A stretch of DNA of 64,000 nucleotides from Odontesthes bonariensis. Its lineage: Eukaryota; Chordata; Actinopteri; Atheriniformes; Atherinopsidae. This document shows, piece by piece, positions 51,701 through 63,600 of this stretch. The stretch lies in the NCBI RefSeq assembly GCF_027942865.1, contig NC_134526.1, positions 8,722,784-8,786,783 of the forward strand, in the 5' to 3' direction. The position numbers and the translations under genes were made by a program. The first letter of the stretch is position 1; every line of letters begins with the position of its first letter. The notes below the pieces were generated by a model. That model had not been told where the DNA came from. It was given only the letters and a program-made list of their open reading frames with translations, and ran no database searches.

Positions 51701-53979
51701 ACATCCAAAGAAGAGCTTTTTTCTTGCCAGTAAATGAATAAATGAGGATTGGTTCATGACTTTTGCACAGTACGGAACTTAATTACTGTACTTCTTTGAG
51801 TTTTCCTTTGAATCTAAGCTTTTTACTTTCACCTGTTACAGCTCATATCCATACTTTCACGTTTGAATAAAGAGGCTTGTTACTTTAATTTTACTGTATT
51901 TGATGAATTTTATGTGCTTTTCTAACATGAAGTTTGGATTCAATTAACACGGATGGGACAGTGACATTGTGAAATAATCATCACTTGGTGCGTCCTTTGA
52001 CACACGAGCGACATAAGACGTAACGCAACTAAACGGATAATAGGCAGACTCCAGTTTAATGCCACAAGAAGGGCCAGTAAAGAGAAACGTGGATGAAAGT
52101 GAAGCAGATGACGCGACAGGCAAAGCAGACGGTTGTTATTTAAATTATCTGATCAAAGTTGTCCTCGGTTGAATGCCCTGCCAGTTTTTTATTTTAATTT
52201 TCTTTCAAATCAAAAAGGTTGGATATTCTTTATATGTTATTATGAGGTTAGGATCAGATCGCTTTGCATTGAAACAGCTGGAGGATTTCTCTTTCAAATG
52301 GTTACTTTTGACTTTTATAAATAAATACTTTGTTGAACTTGAAATTTCTCCAGCTTGTTGTTAGGCTTCCAAGGAAAGAATCGGGCTAAAATTTCTAATT
52401 CAGAGCTTGTATTTTCTCACTTTCACTTGAGTTCTTGACCACTATTTTCTATGTACTTTTCTTAAGTTTTTCTGAGTTTTTGAGTAAACATTCTGTGCTT
52501 CTGTTAGCTCGATTCTTTCATTGGAAGCTCAAGAACAAGCCGGAGGAATCTCAAGTTAAATTAAGTGTTTATTGTTAGTCACACGTCAAGCATATCAGCG
52601 CTGGGCTCAGTGGAACAGAGCTCCCGCAGGAAATCCTTCAGACTGAGCCCCAATTTCCGGTAACATTTTGTATTTATAGCCTCATTATTTCACATAGGTT
52701 GGACTCACACTCGACCGAGTATGATTGGACATGAGTAGGTTCAACATGCATATTCTCTGAATAAGCCAAATAATGTGTGTGTGAATCTTGCACCTGCTTT
52801 CCCAGGCTAATTGTTTTGTCTCCCTATTCCTGGATCACTTAAGGTCATATATTGTGTCCACCGTGGAAAAGTACAGCATTTAACAAAGCCAATTTTAACA
52901 CTTCTTCAACCTCTGGAGAGGTAGAAATGAAAAATGACACAATCATCTAAATTTACATTTTGAGTGTTGGATTAATATTTCTGAATAATGGAGTTCAGAA
53001 TGACATGCCAACACTCTGTACCTTCTGCTTGTGATGCTGTAACACCTTCTGTGTCTGATGATGTCTGACATCTGTTTCAGCATCTCTCCAGGCAACGTGA
53101 TGACCCCTCTGTGGGAAGAACTCGCAGGACAGACGCCGGATGCTGCAGCCGCCATCAGAATGGGAGAAAATGCTCAGGTGAGCTCAGGAAAGTTTGCAAG
53201 TAGTACAAAAAATCTTTAGAAATTATGAATTAGTCACTCGATGATCATAGGAAATGATCTCTTAATCAGGTCTGTTTTTACAGATGAGTTTTGGGTAGAG
53301 CTGAGTAAACAAAGCTCAGCAGCTAAACTGGAATGAAGCAAGTCGTTATAGACTGCCGGTCGGTATCAGGCTGCAGTTCTTGCTGTGTTGTTGTGTTAAT
53401 AAAGCAAACTGCCCCATTTGTTGTGTTGTAAATGTCCACACTCTGATCCTTGGATCTTAGTAGACTTTGGAGTGGACAATTACAAAGAGAAGAAACTTGA
53501 TGATCTTTGTTGGTACTGCATTATTCATAGTGGAAGACTGGAGGCCAATTACAAATGTCTCGGTGCTTGAGAAGCTTTTACTAGGAGCGCAAAGTATTAT
53601 TTGCATATTTTATTTTGCTTGAATTTGAGGATGGAAAATGTGGACCCTAATTTTATGCCTACATTCAATGAAGTAGTGTGTAGTCTTCTTGTGTTATAGT
53701 ATGTAGGTTTGAGTAACATGAGAGCCAAGCTGGTTTTATGGCTTAGCAGCTGTGAGAACAGCTGCAGGCGTCTGAACACGCACACAAGAAAGTTACCAAA
53801 CCACTCACATGTGTTGCTTTTGCCTCAAACAGGTAATGGGTCGAATGGGGACAGAGGCTGAGTGTGGACTGGCTGCTTTGTATCTGGCTGCTGACGCAAC
53901 CTTCTGCACCGGCATCGACTTGCTGCTCAGCGGAGGAGCTGAACTCAACTACGGCTTTAAGAGCCAGATCCCAACCTGA
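47882..53979 (+). CDS. hsd17b14: 17-beta-hydroxysteroid dehydrogenase 14 (short-chain dehydrogenase/reductase)
   Basis: A cytosolic NAD(+)-dependent SDR. The mammalian enzyme oxidises 17-beta-hydroxysteroids in vitro and has also been assigned an L-fucose dehydrogenase activity. Exons: 47882-47963, 48056-48091, 48275-48372, 48440-48506, 48606-48697, 50947-51051, 51140-51207, 53081-53177, 53833-53979. All are GT/AG and in phase, giving 263 residues (human about 270). Motifs in order: cofactor loop TGGSKGIG (13-20), an acidic position in CDVS near 65, NNAG (90-93), NIINISS with catalytic Ser (142 or 143), active-site YVATK (Tyr156, Lys160), and a PGN segment shortly after. The catalytic set is complete, so the enzyme should be active. 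The start has CAACAAA before ATG and lies directly before the nucleotide-binding strand, as expected. Intron 5 (2.2 kb) holds a long GT repeat and a dead Tc1-like transposon. bcat2 follows on the same strand about 0.7 kb downstream. Confidence 0.95.
48702..48746 (+). repeat. (GT)n microsatellite abutting the intron 5 donor
   Basis: About 22 GT units begin four bases after the 5' splice site of hsd17b14 intron 5 (AAA then GTAGGTGTGTG). In the pre-mRNA this is a UG-repeat tract right next to the U1 site. Confidence 0.95.
48830..49680 (+). mobile_element. Dead Tc1-like transposon in hsd17b14 intron 5
   Basis: Near 49200-49395 the plus strand encodes a transposase N-terminal type sequence ([15 protein letters not shown], then [18 protein letters not shown], then [11 protein letters not shown]). 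After a frameshift, 49460-49620 gives the C-terminal part with [33 protein letters not shown] and IPEDSL. Most of the catalytic DDE core between them is missing. AATAAAGGTGCTCATACCAA near 49640 matches the usual 3' end. The element therefore cannot move itself. The 48830-48960 part resembles fragments at 39.8 and 51.6 kb, so it may be a separate insertion. Confidence 0.75.
49711..49745 (-). mobile_element. LINE 3'-tail-like fragment with GATA repeat
   Basis: ATAGATAGATAGATA followed by AATACTTTATTAATAC reads on the minus strand as a LINE-type end, with an AATAAAG-type signal then a TATC microsatellite. It is similar to the fragments near 20.2 and 60.9 kb. Confidence 0.45.
51550..51720 (+). 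mobile_element. Tc1-like fragment in hsd17b14 intron 7
   Basis: The stretch holds TTTTAAAGTGATCTTGAGCA, CTTTCTGAAGGTCTTTC, TTTGGACATTGGCCGCTC and then AAAAGGCAGCC, CATCCAAAGAAGAGC. The first part matches 48830-48910 in the same orientation and 39755-39860 in the opposite one. It is a rearranged, non-coding relic. Confidence 0.6.
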
Positions 53980-54341
53980 CTGTCCCGCTCTCCATAGTTT
54001 CCCCTTGGCCGTGGAGTAGCTGCTGTAACACATACATGTATCTAACACAGACATGTATGCTTGTTACACCACTAAAACTAACACTAAATGCTTTTAAAAA
54101 CTTGGATGTTGCTCTTGTAATACAATTAAGTGCCTTTGAATTGATTTAGTTCTCCAAATTACCTAGTTGGGGTAACATTTTTGCCATCTAGGCCAAATGT
54201 AACAGGACCTGCACCCTCCCCATGGATCAACCAATCAACATCAACCACTTCGACCTACAATAACCTCTTTTTCTCCTGGCCAGTCAGATACAAGGCTTTT
54301 GACACGCCTCGAGTGACTTCTTGAAGAAGACTGTACTGGTT

Positions 54342-54347
54342 AATAAA
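54342..54347 (+). promoter_or_regulatory. Poly(A) signal candidate for hsd17b14
   Basis: The first AATAAA after the stop codon, about 360 bases downstream, followed by T/G-rich sequence (TTTTTTTTGTTGTTGCTGTT) about 40 bases on. Confidence 0.5.
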
Positions 54348-54679
54348 ACCGGTCAATCTAAGTTGACAACCATTTATTTTATTTAAATCTCTTTTTTTTG
54401 TTGTTGCTGTTGCTCTTTCCACCCACCCTTTTTTGTCTTTGCACAGAACAATCAAAGTGATTTTAAAAATTAAACCAGAAAATTCTCAAAACAGTTACAG
54501 ATTATTTGAAAAAGGATTATTTAGTAACTTTGTCAAGTATTTATGTGATTTTCCTGAAGGGCATTTTGTGTTCTCGCGGTTTCCAACTTCGCTGCAGCTG
54601 AGCGGAACTCGAGTTTACTGTAAGTGTTTGTTTCCACACGAACAAATAATCTTGGTTATATCAGCGCTACGTTGAGGCG

Positions 54680-57600
54680 ATGGCAGCCCTCCGGACGGTG
54701 AGTTCATTGACAGAGTGTCTACTGTTTATCATCTGTTTACACTGATTGTGCAAGTAAATCATTCACGTAACTTGTCGATAAATTTGCCTCTAACGAGGAA
54801 AAAAGATAACATTTCCTCTATCGATTGGTTCACGCGCCCGGAGTCTGTCCCGCCAGCACGACTGGCAAAACATTACAGCATGGGAAGGACAGTAAACCGA
54901 ACCTAATGAAGAATTACGAAATTTAAAATTGTCTTTCGTACTGGCGAAAATGTGTTTGCGTAGAAGACCCCAAAATACAGCAAATAAAATGTAAAGGGCT
55001 TGTTACAAATTCGGCTGACTTGTAAAGTAAATACTTGTATCACAATTGATTGAATTTAAAGTTTTATATGTGATACATCTCACCAGCCTCCGGTGTTTGT
55101 TTAGATATGTGTTGTTTTTTTTAAGTGCGTGTGAATATGCCGAAGTGGAAAATACATGCCACTAATAATGGCTCAGTCATGACCGTTTCTATGGCCGCGA
55201 AAAAACAATTGGTCCTTATATTGACCTTCCACAATGCTCTCAACTGGTTTCAAATGTCTACAGTAATGCTGTGTGTATTCTTACTGTGTATTTAGTTGTG
55301 TCCTATATGTAACTAAGGAGGTTGGACCAGATGTTAGCCATGAATGCTAGCATTTGCTGATGCAATTTTGCTCCATTCCACTCTGTTAATCCACGGGTAG
55401 AAAGCGGGATAACACGTCACTCATCAGCTTTATAAAAAGCATGCCACATAGGTCACATGAGAGAGGGTTAGTGCACACAGTGATATTAGCAGAAAAAAAC
55501 AAAACTTGCATTATCCACAAAATGTACACGGGCTGTAACAGAAGTCTGAAGCTTTTTATAGGTGGTAATTATACTGTTTTGCCACATTCAAGCTATTCTT
55601 CTATATGACCTAAAGTTAGACTGGATGCACTCTAGTCTTCACTTTAGAATCAGAAACGCTGGCACCATAAATTCAGCTAATGACGCATTAAACAAGTAAT
55701 CACAAGACTCCTCACACACAACCTGTTTCACTTGTTTTGACCATTTATAGACATAGTAAAGAGCTGAATAACCTGTTGATTAGCTTTCATGCCACCATAA
55801 ATGCCATCTGTTGCAGAATACCTTGAAACGAGCCAAACTGGTGGCATCAACAAACTGCTTTCCTTTCTCACCAGTCATTGTTTATTTGTTAGCTGTTACA
55901 CATGTCTGGTTTTCTTGCTCTTTGCCAACAAGTGTCTCAACTTGCATCCGTCCTCCTGCAGAATAGCCTGCTTGATTCTATTTAGAGTACAGCACTTAGC
56001 CCTGGCTGTGTCCTACAGTCCTGTTAAGTCATGCATACGATGACGTGCAGACAAAATGATTGGTACAGAGTTGCACACAACCAATGACCCAATGTTGAAC
56101 ATTATGCCTTCCTCATGCTTCATAGATAATTGTCACCTGAAATTAATTGATAGCTCCCGGTCGCCTGGCAACATTTAAACTTTGATGACATGTACAACTG
56201 TTTTTGTAGGCACTCCATGCACGACTTGTTCAAGCCCTCCCGTTTTCCTTTGGCTCCCTGCGGTTTGCCAGCTCCTTTAAGGTAATGAGGAAACTTGTTC
56301 AGAACTGCATTATAGCCAGTCAATATATACTCTAACTGTATGTGCCTTGTTGTTCTGTAGAGCATAAGATGTTTATAAAGCATCATGGAAAGAAGGAAGT
56401 AATATTTTGACTTGAAGTTGGCTTGTATTTAAAGTCTCTTTCCTCCTTTGTCTTTCTCTTACTCTTTCCTGTTGTAATTATTTCACTAAGTTTAATTGAA
56501 CCTGATTAATTGACCAGACAAGTCAACATCTCAACTGTCTCTTTGCAACACTCCACTAAATGTGCTAAAGCATGCTCTGTCAATATCTACGATTTAAAAA
56601 CGATCGCTGTGTTCGTGGCCTGCTTGGCTCTCGTCTCGTCCACTTCTGTCCCTCCGTCTCGCTTGTCCGTCTCCACCTCAGGCAACAGATCTCACCATTG
56701 AGCGGAACTCAGCATGCAAGCCGAAGCCCGACCCCTCCACCTTATTGTTTGGCAAGCAGTTCTCCGACCACATGTTGACCATCTGCTGGTCGGAGAAGGA
56801 CGGCTGGGAGGCTCCGCAGATCAAACCTTTCCAGAACCTGTCGCTGCACCCGGCCACCTCTGCCCTGCACTACTCCATAGAGGTACGGGAGACATCATTT
56901 TTGTCATCAGATGCAACAACTCTTTCCTCTCCAGCAATCTTAGATATCTAAATCTTAGATAATACAGCTAAAGTTTAGTAATAGGGGTGACAGCGTTGTC
57001 ACTGTGACACACACACACAAGATGGACATTTGACAACCCAAAGAATAAATAAGCACAAACGTCTTTTCAAAATATATTTTTAAAAAACTGCAAAATGTTG
57101 GAGAAGAATATAGAACCAACACTTTTGTCGAAGGTTGACCACCTTTTTTTTTTTTTTACCGTGTTGTGTGTTTTACGTCATCTTTCCAGCTGTTTGAGGG
57201 CATGAAGGCGTTCCGTGGAGTCGACAACCACATCCGTCTGTTCAGACCTATGCTGAACATGGAGAGGATGCATCGGAGTGCGGACAGAAGCTGCCTTCCT
57301 GTGAGTTTTTCACGCCACACCACAGTGTGCCATTGTGATCAAAGTGATAATGCGTCTGAAAGAAGCTTTTGGACCACGATGAAACAGTAAAGGCTTGTTC
57401 AGCATGACAAAAAACAGCTGCCTCATTCATCTGAGTCAGTCAGTGCATTGATGACAGAAAGCTCAGCTCACACGGTCATCTGGCAAAACGCCAACCCAGA
57501 CTTAACTTTTACTGGAATGCAATACAAAATAATTCTGCAAGAGCCAGTTGGGTGCATGCATGAGCTTGAATCATTTTGAAATCCTGTCTTGGAATATTAC

Positions 57601-60600
57601 AGACCTCTTGGCAGCCTCTTAATCCTCACAAATCTATCCCTCAAACTGGACTTCCTGGATTATGTTTCATTCTGTCACTGGAGCTTGAAACAACAGTGCC
57701 CCACCTATGCATGGAGGTTCCCAGTAACACCAACAATGAAATCAATTCTGCAATAAACTACTTGTTGTTCTATTCAACATCACTTTACTCGGCCTGTTGC
57801 AATTATTGCAAAATCATTTAACTGGGATTATTTTAGATTATTGTGATCCCGTCTGCACAATCTTCTTCAGTCACTTGTATGAAAACAGCAACGTGAAACA
57901 AACAAAGTGTGACTGACTGATGGCCAACGCCTTTAAAGACTTCAGCTTGTTGCACCTTCGCTCGGTTTAGATGGCCTTAAAGGTAAACAGATGCTATCTT
58001 TATTCATGTTTCCACTATTGATTTCCAACAATAGGTGAATCATGTGAATGATTCCAGAGAAAGACAAGTTGTGAATTCCAGTTATTTGTAAGCTAATCAT
58101 TAATTATCTCACAATCATGGCAGCCCTACATTGATCTGGGGAATGTGGCATTTGTCCTGTTCAAACATCTTAGTAACAAGTTGAACAGCAGAGAGATGAT
58201 CAGTGAAAATTTAGATATTTTGCAGCTGTTAATAAGTGAAGATTATTAGTCTTTTTTCCACTGCTGAAGAAGTAAATAAAGAGGAAATCTTCTTGTCATG
58301 AATGGATCTATGGTAGTAAAATGTTTCTTTCGGGTACTGCATGCCCAGTCATTTTCAAATCAAATTCAGTGTGCACGAACGTTCAGCTCTGGAGGAAAAT
58401 ACCAGACTGTGTCTGCATATTCAACAAGGATGTATCTCAGTTGGAATGATATTTAAGATATCAGATTACACACCATGAAATGGAAAAATCTCATGTTGCA
58501 CAAAATGAGATAATGTAAAAAATAAATAATAATATTTTCCATGTTTTTGTCCTTGCAGCTGTTTGAGAAAGTTGAACTCATGGAGTGCATCAAGAAGCTG
58601 GTGGAAATCGACCAAGAGTGGGTCCCGTACTCCCAGGACGCCAGCCTTTATATCAGACCCACCTTCATCGGAACCGAGGTGAGCGTCAGCCACATGACCT
58701 GTGCCGCTTCCCGCCAAAGCTGAGTCGATGAAATGATGGCTACTTCTGTAGTGTTGCGCTGATTCCTTGCTCTCCGTCCCTCTCGCCCCTCATCCAGCCG
58801 TCTCTCGGCGTCTCTCGGCCCAGTAGAGCGATGATCTTTGTCATCATCGGCCCAGTGGGACCCTACTTTACCACAGGATCCTTCAACCCGGTTTCTCTGC
58901 TGGCCGACCCGTCGTTTGTCAGAGCTTGGAAAGGAGGTGTGGGGGCGTACAAGATGGGAGGGTGAGTGGACCTCAGTTCAGCTCCTATGCATGTGCTGTT
59001 TGATTAAAATCACGTCACCCTCTGATGATGGATTTTTTTATCTTGCATTTCTTCTGTGAGTTTTTATCTTTTTCTATCAACTTAATGAATATCACCTTGA
59101 TTTGATATCTGTTTTGCATCAAGTCCTAATGTCCATCAGTCAAAAACAGAACTGATGTAGCTGTATCTGGGAACCCAAGTGTAAAGGGGGGGTGGACTAT
59201 GTGTTCACTTTTGCTTTCAGCTTCATTTCTGTGCCTGTATCCAACTACACATGCATGAACGGGGGCTTTAGTAGCTCCCCTGTTGGGGGGGCACACCTGT
59301 ATGTTGTCATTCACTATAATAAGTTCAGTTTAAATCTTTAGTAGTGTCGTCTGTAACACAAGAACTGTAACTATAAAAAGATGGCTGTGAGTATTGCTCT
59401 AATTCAAAGCAGATGAACAAGGCCACATCACAGCTGGAACAACAGGGAGGTGACAAACGATAACGATGGAATTGTTTATGGACCAGTTTGGTCGAATAAA
59501 ACTCGCATCCAGTCAAAACAAAGCCAAGGTGACGTCCCCCTTTCTGCTGAAAGCTGGACGGCTCAAGGTCTTTGCTTTACACCGTTTCATCATTTATGTT
59601 CTATCCATTGAGTGGAAACGTAGATGAAAGCCATGTGATTTACTTTATCAGTGTCATGTATTCTGAATACCTCTTAGTGAGCAGCAAATTGTTTGTGTAG
59701 AAAAATTGCTCTTTATTATCGTCGACCACTTATTAAACTCTTGGTTAACTTGATATTAAAATGCACATTGAGAAAAGATGTCGTTGGCACGGATGAAATC
59801 TCTAAAACTGGTTTTTAACTGACTCCATCTGACGATTGCCCCTCAGGGTATCATCAAACTGGCTCATTTGAAAGTAGAAATAAGATCATTTTTGGATAAA
59901 GAAGTCAGCTTTCCTGAACAGAGTGGTAGCTTATCCAAACTCCTCTTGTCTGTGTAGAATATTGCGAACCAACAACCCTCTGGTTTCCCTTTCTCAATCA
60001 ATGCCATTAAAGTTTAAAAGGAATCATTCATTTGATAAACACTGGTTACTCGTTTTTTTAAAAGAATTAAAAAAAATCAAACATCAGAAAAGTTCTGGAA
60101 TAATTTGTCTGCTCTTTAGTTGCATCATGGCGTCATTCAGCAGTCGATCCAGACAAAGAACAATGATTTGAATGTTACACTTTGGACAAAGCCAAGAAAG
60201 ACTCCCACAGAGTTTAAGTCTCATAAGATGGGCGCAAAGAAAAAGGTTGATGTCAAGAAATCCACCATAAGAAAGGCCTCTGCTTGAGCTGAATGGATTT
60301 CTCAGAAAGTGGGTAAGGATATGGGTCTCAGTCCTTGTAAATCTTTTATTACCAAGGTTGTTCAGGATCATTGATTTGACTGGTTCAACTCGGATGCATT
60401 CCAGGATCCTAGCTTGTTTTAATCAGAAATTCTCTTTTTCATTTCATTAAATTTTTCATTTTTCATCCTGTTGGATGTAAAGATAATCCAAAGATCAGGT
60501 GCAGAAGCACTAAAGAAACCGCAGTAGCAGAGGAAGTGTGAATAACACGCTGCAAAGACTCTGACACTCTGCTATAATCTAATCAGCCATGACTGCTCGT

Positions 60601-63600
60601 CTAAAAGCAGAACCTCATCAGCTCCTGTGCTATTTATTACATCATCTCAGTGGGTGACTTAGATCATGAAGCCAAAAATCTGCCCTCCTCCCACCAAAGA
60701 CAAGGAAACACTTCAACTTTGAAACCTGATTTAGCAGCAGTAGTCAAGAGGAAAGTGACTCAGAGCAGCCGCCATGTTTGTTTGTGACCGCTGCACTATG
60801 ATGTTTATTTAATGTGCTTTTGTCACTGTTTACTGCTTACATTTGAATTTTTTCAACAAGTAGTGGATGAAGGGATTTCCTGTCTGCCGAGATGGACACA
60901 TAATCTAAGTAAAGTCAGTTTTATTAGAATAGAAAAAAATAGAAAAATACTTTATTCATCCCCCAATGGGGGAAATTCAAATTAGTCAAGTAGCTCAAAA
61001 AAATTATAAATATTTACAATGATTGTATATTAACAACAACAACAATAATACCAATTCTAGTAAAAAATACTACTACTAACTAATAATAATAAATGACTAA
61101 ATAAACAAATAAATAAAAAAAAATAAAAAATCAATCAATTATTAATAGAGCTTTTGATCTGAAATTGCAAATTTGCCTCAGAAATGCCTGAAGTTTGCTG
61201 AAACTTAAACCAGCTTCAACTCAAAGACTCAGAAAATAATGTTTATTAAAATGTTTGCATTCACCATCGTGCGATGTGCCTTGTAGTCATGGTAACGCCG
61301 CTCATTTCTCTGGAAGTTGGGTGCAGACTGACCACGGTGACCTGTTGACACTGATCAGATTTACCTGCAGGATTCTCCCCCTTCTGCATAAACATTTTCT
61401 GTTGGTACATGAGACAGAAAACCACTTCTTTGTTCTGTTGAAATACTTGTATTTCTGTGGTGTTTTTCTTGGTTGTAGCCCTGAAGAAGTGAGCTGCTCA
61501 GCTGTGGTCACCAGCTTCAGAAATGTTGCTCGTGTCATAAATTCCATGAGTTGGTTGTAGAGTAGAGCGGCGCTGAGAGGCGAATTTTCAACTGAAAACG
61601 CTCTGTATTTTGCATTTAAAACATGATAGAATGTCAACTTTAACCTCCTGAAACCTGCAGATTGCTCTCATCAGAAAAGACACAATAAAATAAGGCATAA
61701 TAGATGGACAATAATGCCAGTATTACTTCTGAAAAAACTGTCTGCTCATCTTTAGTGTATCCAACTGTGTCTTTTGTCTCCAGTAACTACGGGCCAACAA
61801 TAGCAGTGCAGAACGAGGCATCGAAACAAGGCTGTCAGCAGGTCCTGTGGCTCTACGGCGAGAAAGAGGAGATCACAGAAGTCGGCACCATGAACCTCTT
61901 CATCTACTGGACCAATGAGAAAGGAGGTCAGACTTTTAGTTCCTCTCCGTGGGATTTGTTAAAGGTCTTTTGTGTTTGTCCCGGTAGAAACCTTTCAGCA
62001 CCTTCGTCCTTCGGTGCAGGTAAAAGTATTTCTTGTGTTTGCAGAGAGGGAGTTGGTGACTCCTCCTCTGGACGGCATTATTCTCCCAGGAGTGACCAGA
62101 CAGTCCCTGCTGGACCTGGGCAGAGCCTGGGTAAGACGACCAAACCAACCGCCACACAGTGATGCGTGCAAGTTCCAATTTAAGAAATGTAGCCCTGGAT
62201 GTGCAGCAGCTGTGAGCAGTGGCTTCGCAGAATGAGCACTAAGCTATTTATCAGGCATGCAAACTTGCCACCTTTCGGCGAAATTCGCCGTTTTGAAATC
62301 AAAATGGGTCATTCTTCTGAATCGCGTAGATCCGAGGAGAAAAAAAAATGGGGGGGGGGGGGGGGGGGGGGGTGAGCATGTCAACTAGCGAGTGGAACTG
62401 TGAACCTCAAAACTACACTAGACCTATGTGACAACAAATGACTGACAAGAGTGGCGTGTGAGAGAACCACTATCACCAATCAGAAGTGAGGAGGGCGAAC
62501 CCCTATTCACACCCCCCCCCCCCCCCGGACCACCCCCCTGCTACAATTTGACTGATGTCCTGAAATAGTCTTCATAACGAATTGTGTCGTTAGATCAATT
62601 AATGTGCTTTTAATAGTGTCTTTGATACAAGTGTCAGCTAAATGTCTTGATAACAGACTTGAAATAGTCTACAATTCCTCGATATTTCACCGCCTCACAG
62701 AACGCTGTTTGTGTTAGTGCTACTCGAGGTAACTGTAGAGTGGCTAACTAGCGCCTTCCACACAAGTTCAGGGCTTTGCTAATACTTTTAGCCAACGTCA
62801 ATGGAGACCTTAATTGTCGCCGGACTTGGCTTTTTAACGAGGTATGCCCCTTCATAATACCCTCCGATAATCACGGAAAGGGAACATTTTGCCCATTTGA
62901 GGAGGTCGTTTCATTCGTCGTGAGTTTATCAATGCAGAGTCCGGAGAGCTCTGCCACAGGTCGTATTTGAGAGTGCGACCCCCATCCCCTCGCTGTTCGC
63001 CCACACCCCCGTTGATACCCCCGTTGATGATGACAGCCTACAGGTGCACTCGTGTTCATCCAGTATGATGCACCATCAATCGAAGTTAAAAGGGGGCACA
63101 ATGTAGGATTACGTAGTGCTCGTGGCATGCATGTCTCAAAACTTACACTGTCATGAAAAAATGCCGTTTAACTAAGCTTGCCGCGAGAATGTTTTTCATG
63201 TTAGAGTGCCAGCTGTCGATACAAATTTGTCTCTGGCGGTACGTCAAGTGAATTGCTGATATAAGTTTTTCCCGTGGAGCTCGTTTGGCTCGGCATGCCA
63301 AACGTTCACTTTCGTGGTTTAATGACAGCGGACCGCGAAAGTGGTCGGGAGAGTCATCGTTCAGGCTATTACTAAGCATAGGCTGTCTTGGGGCAGTAAT
63401 TAATTAAACGTTTAATCCTACATACTTGTAGTATCCCTTTAAGGACCATGGGACTAAATTTTTCGTTAAATTTAATGTAATTAAATGTATGATACTACAG
63501 TTAAATGCTTTTGAAGACCTGTGATGTTATATATCAAACACATAATAGTACAGTAAATGCAATTGATAGGCCTACTGTACCTATAAATTCATCTTTTATG

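Noticed and set aside
60080..60330. Lys-rich frame fragments in bcat2 intron 6 that resemble a retroelement ORF1
   Set aside because: The resemblance is too weak, the frame is interrupted and no flanking element structure was seen.
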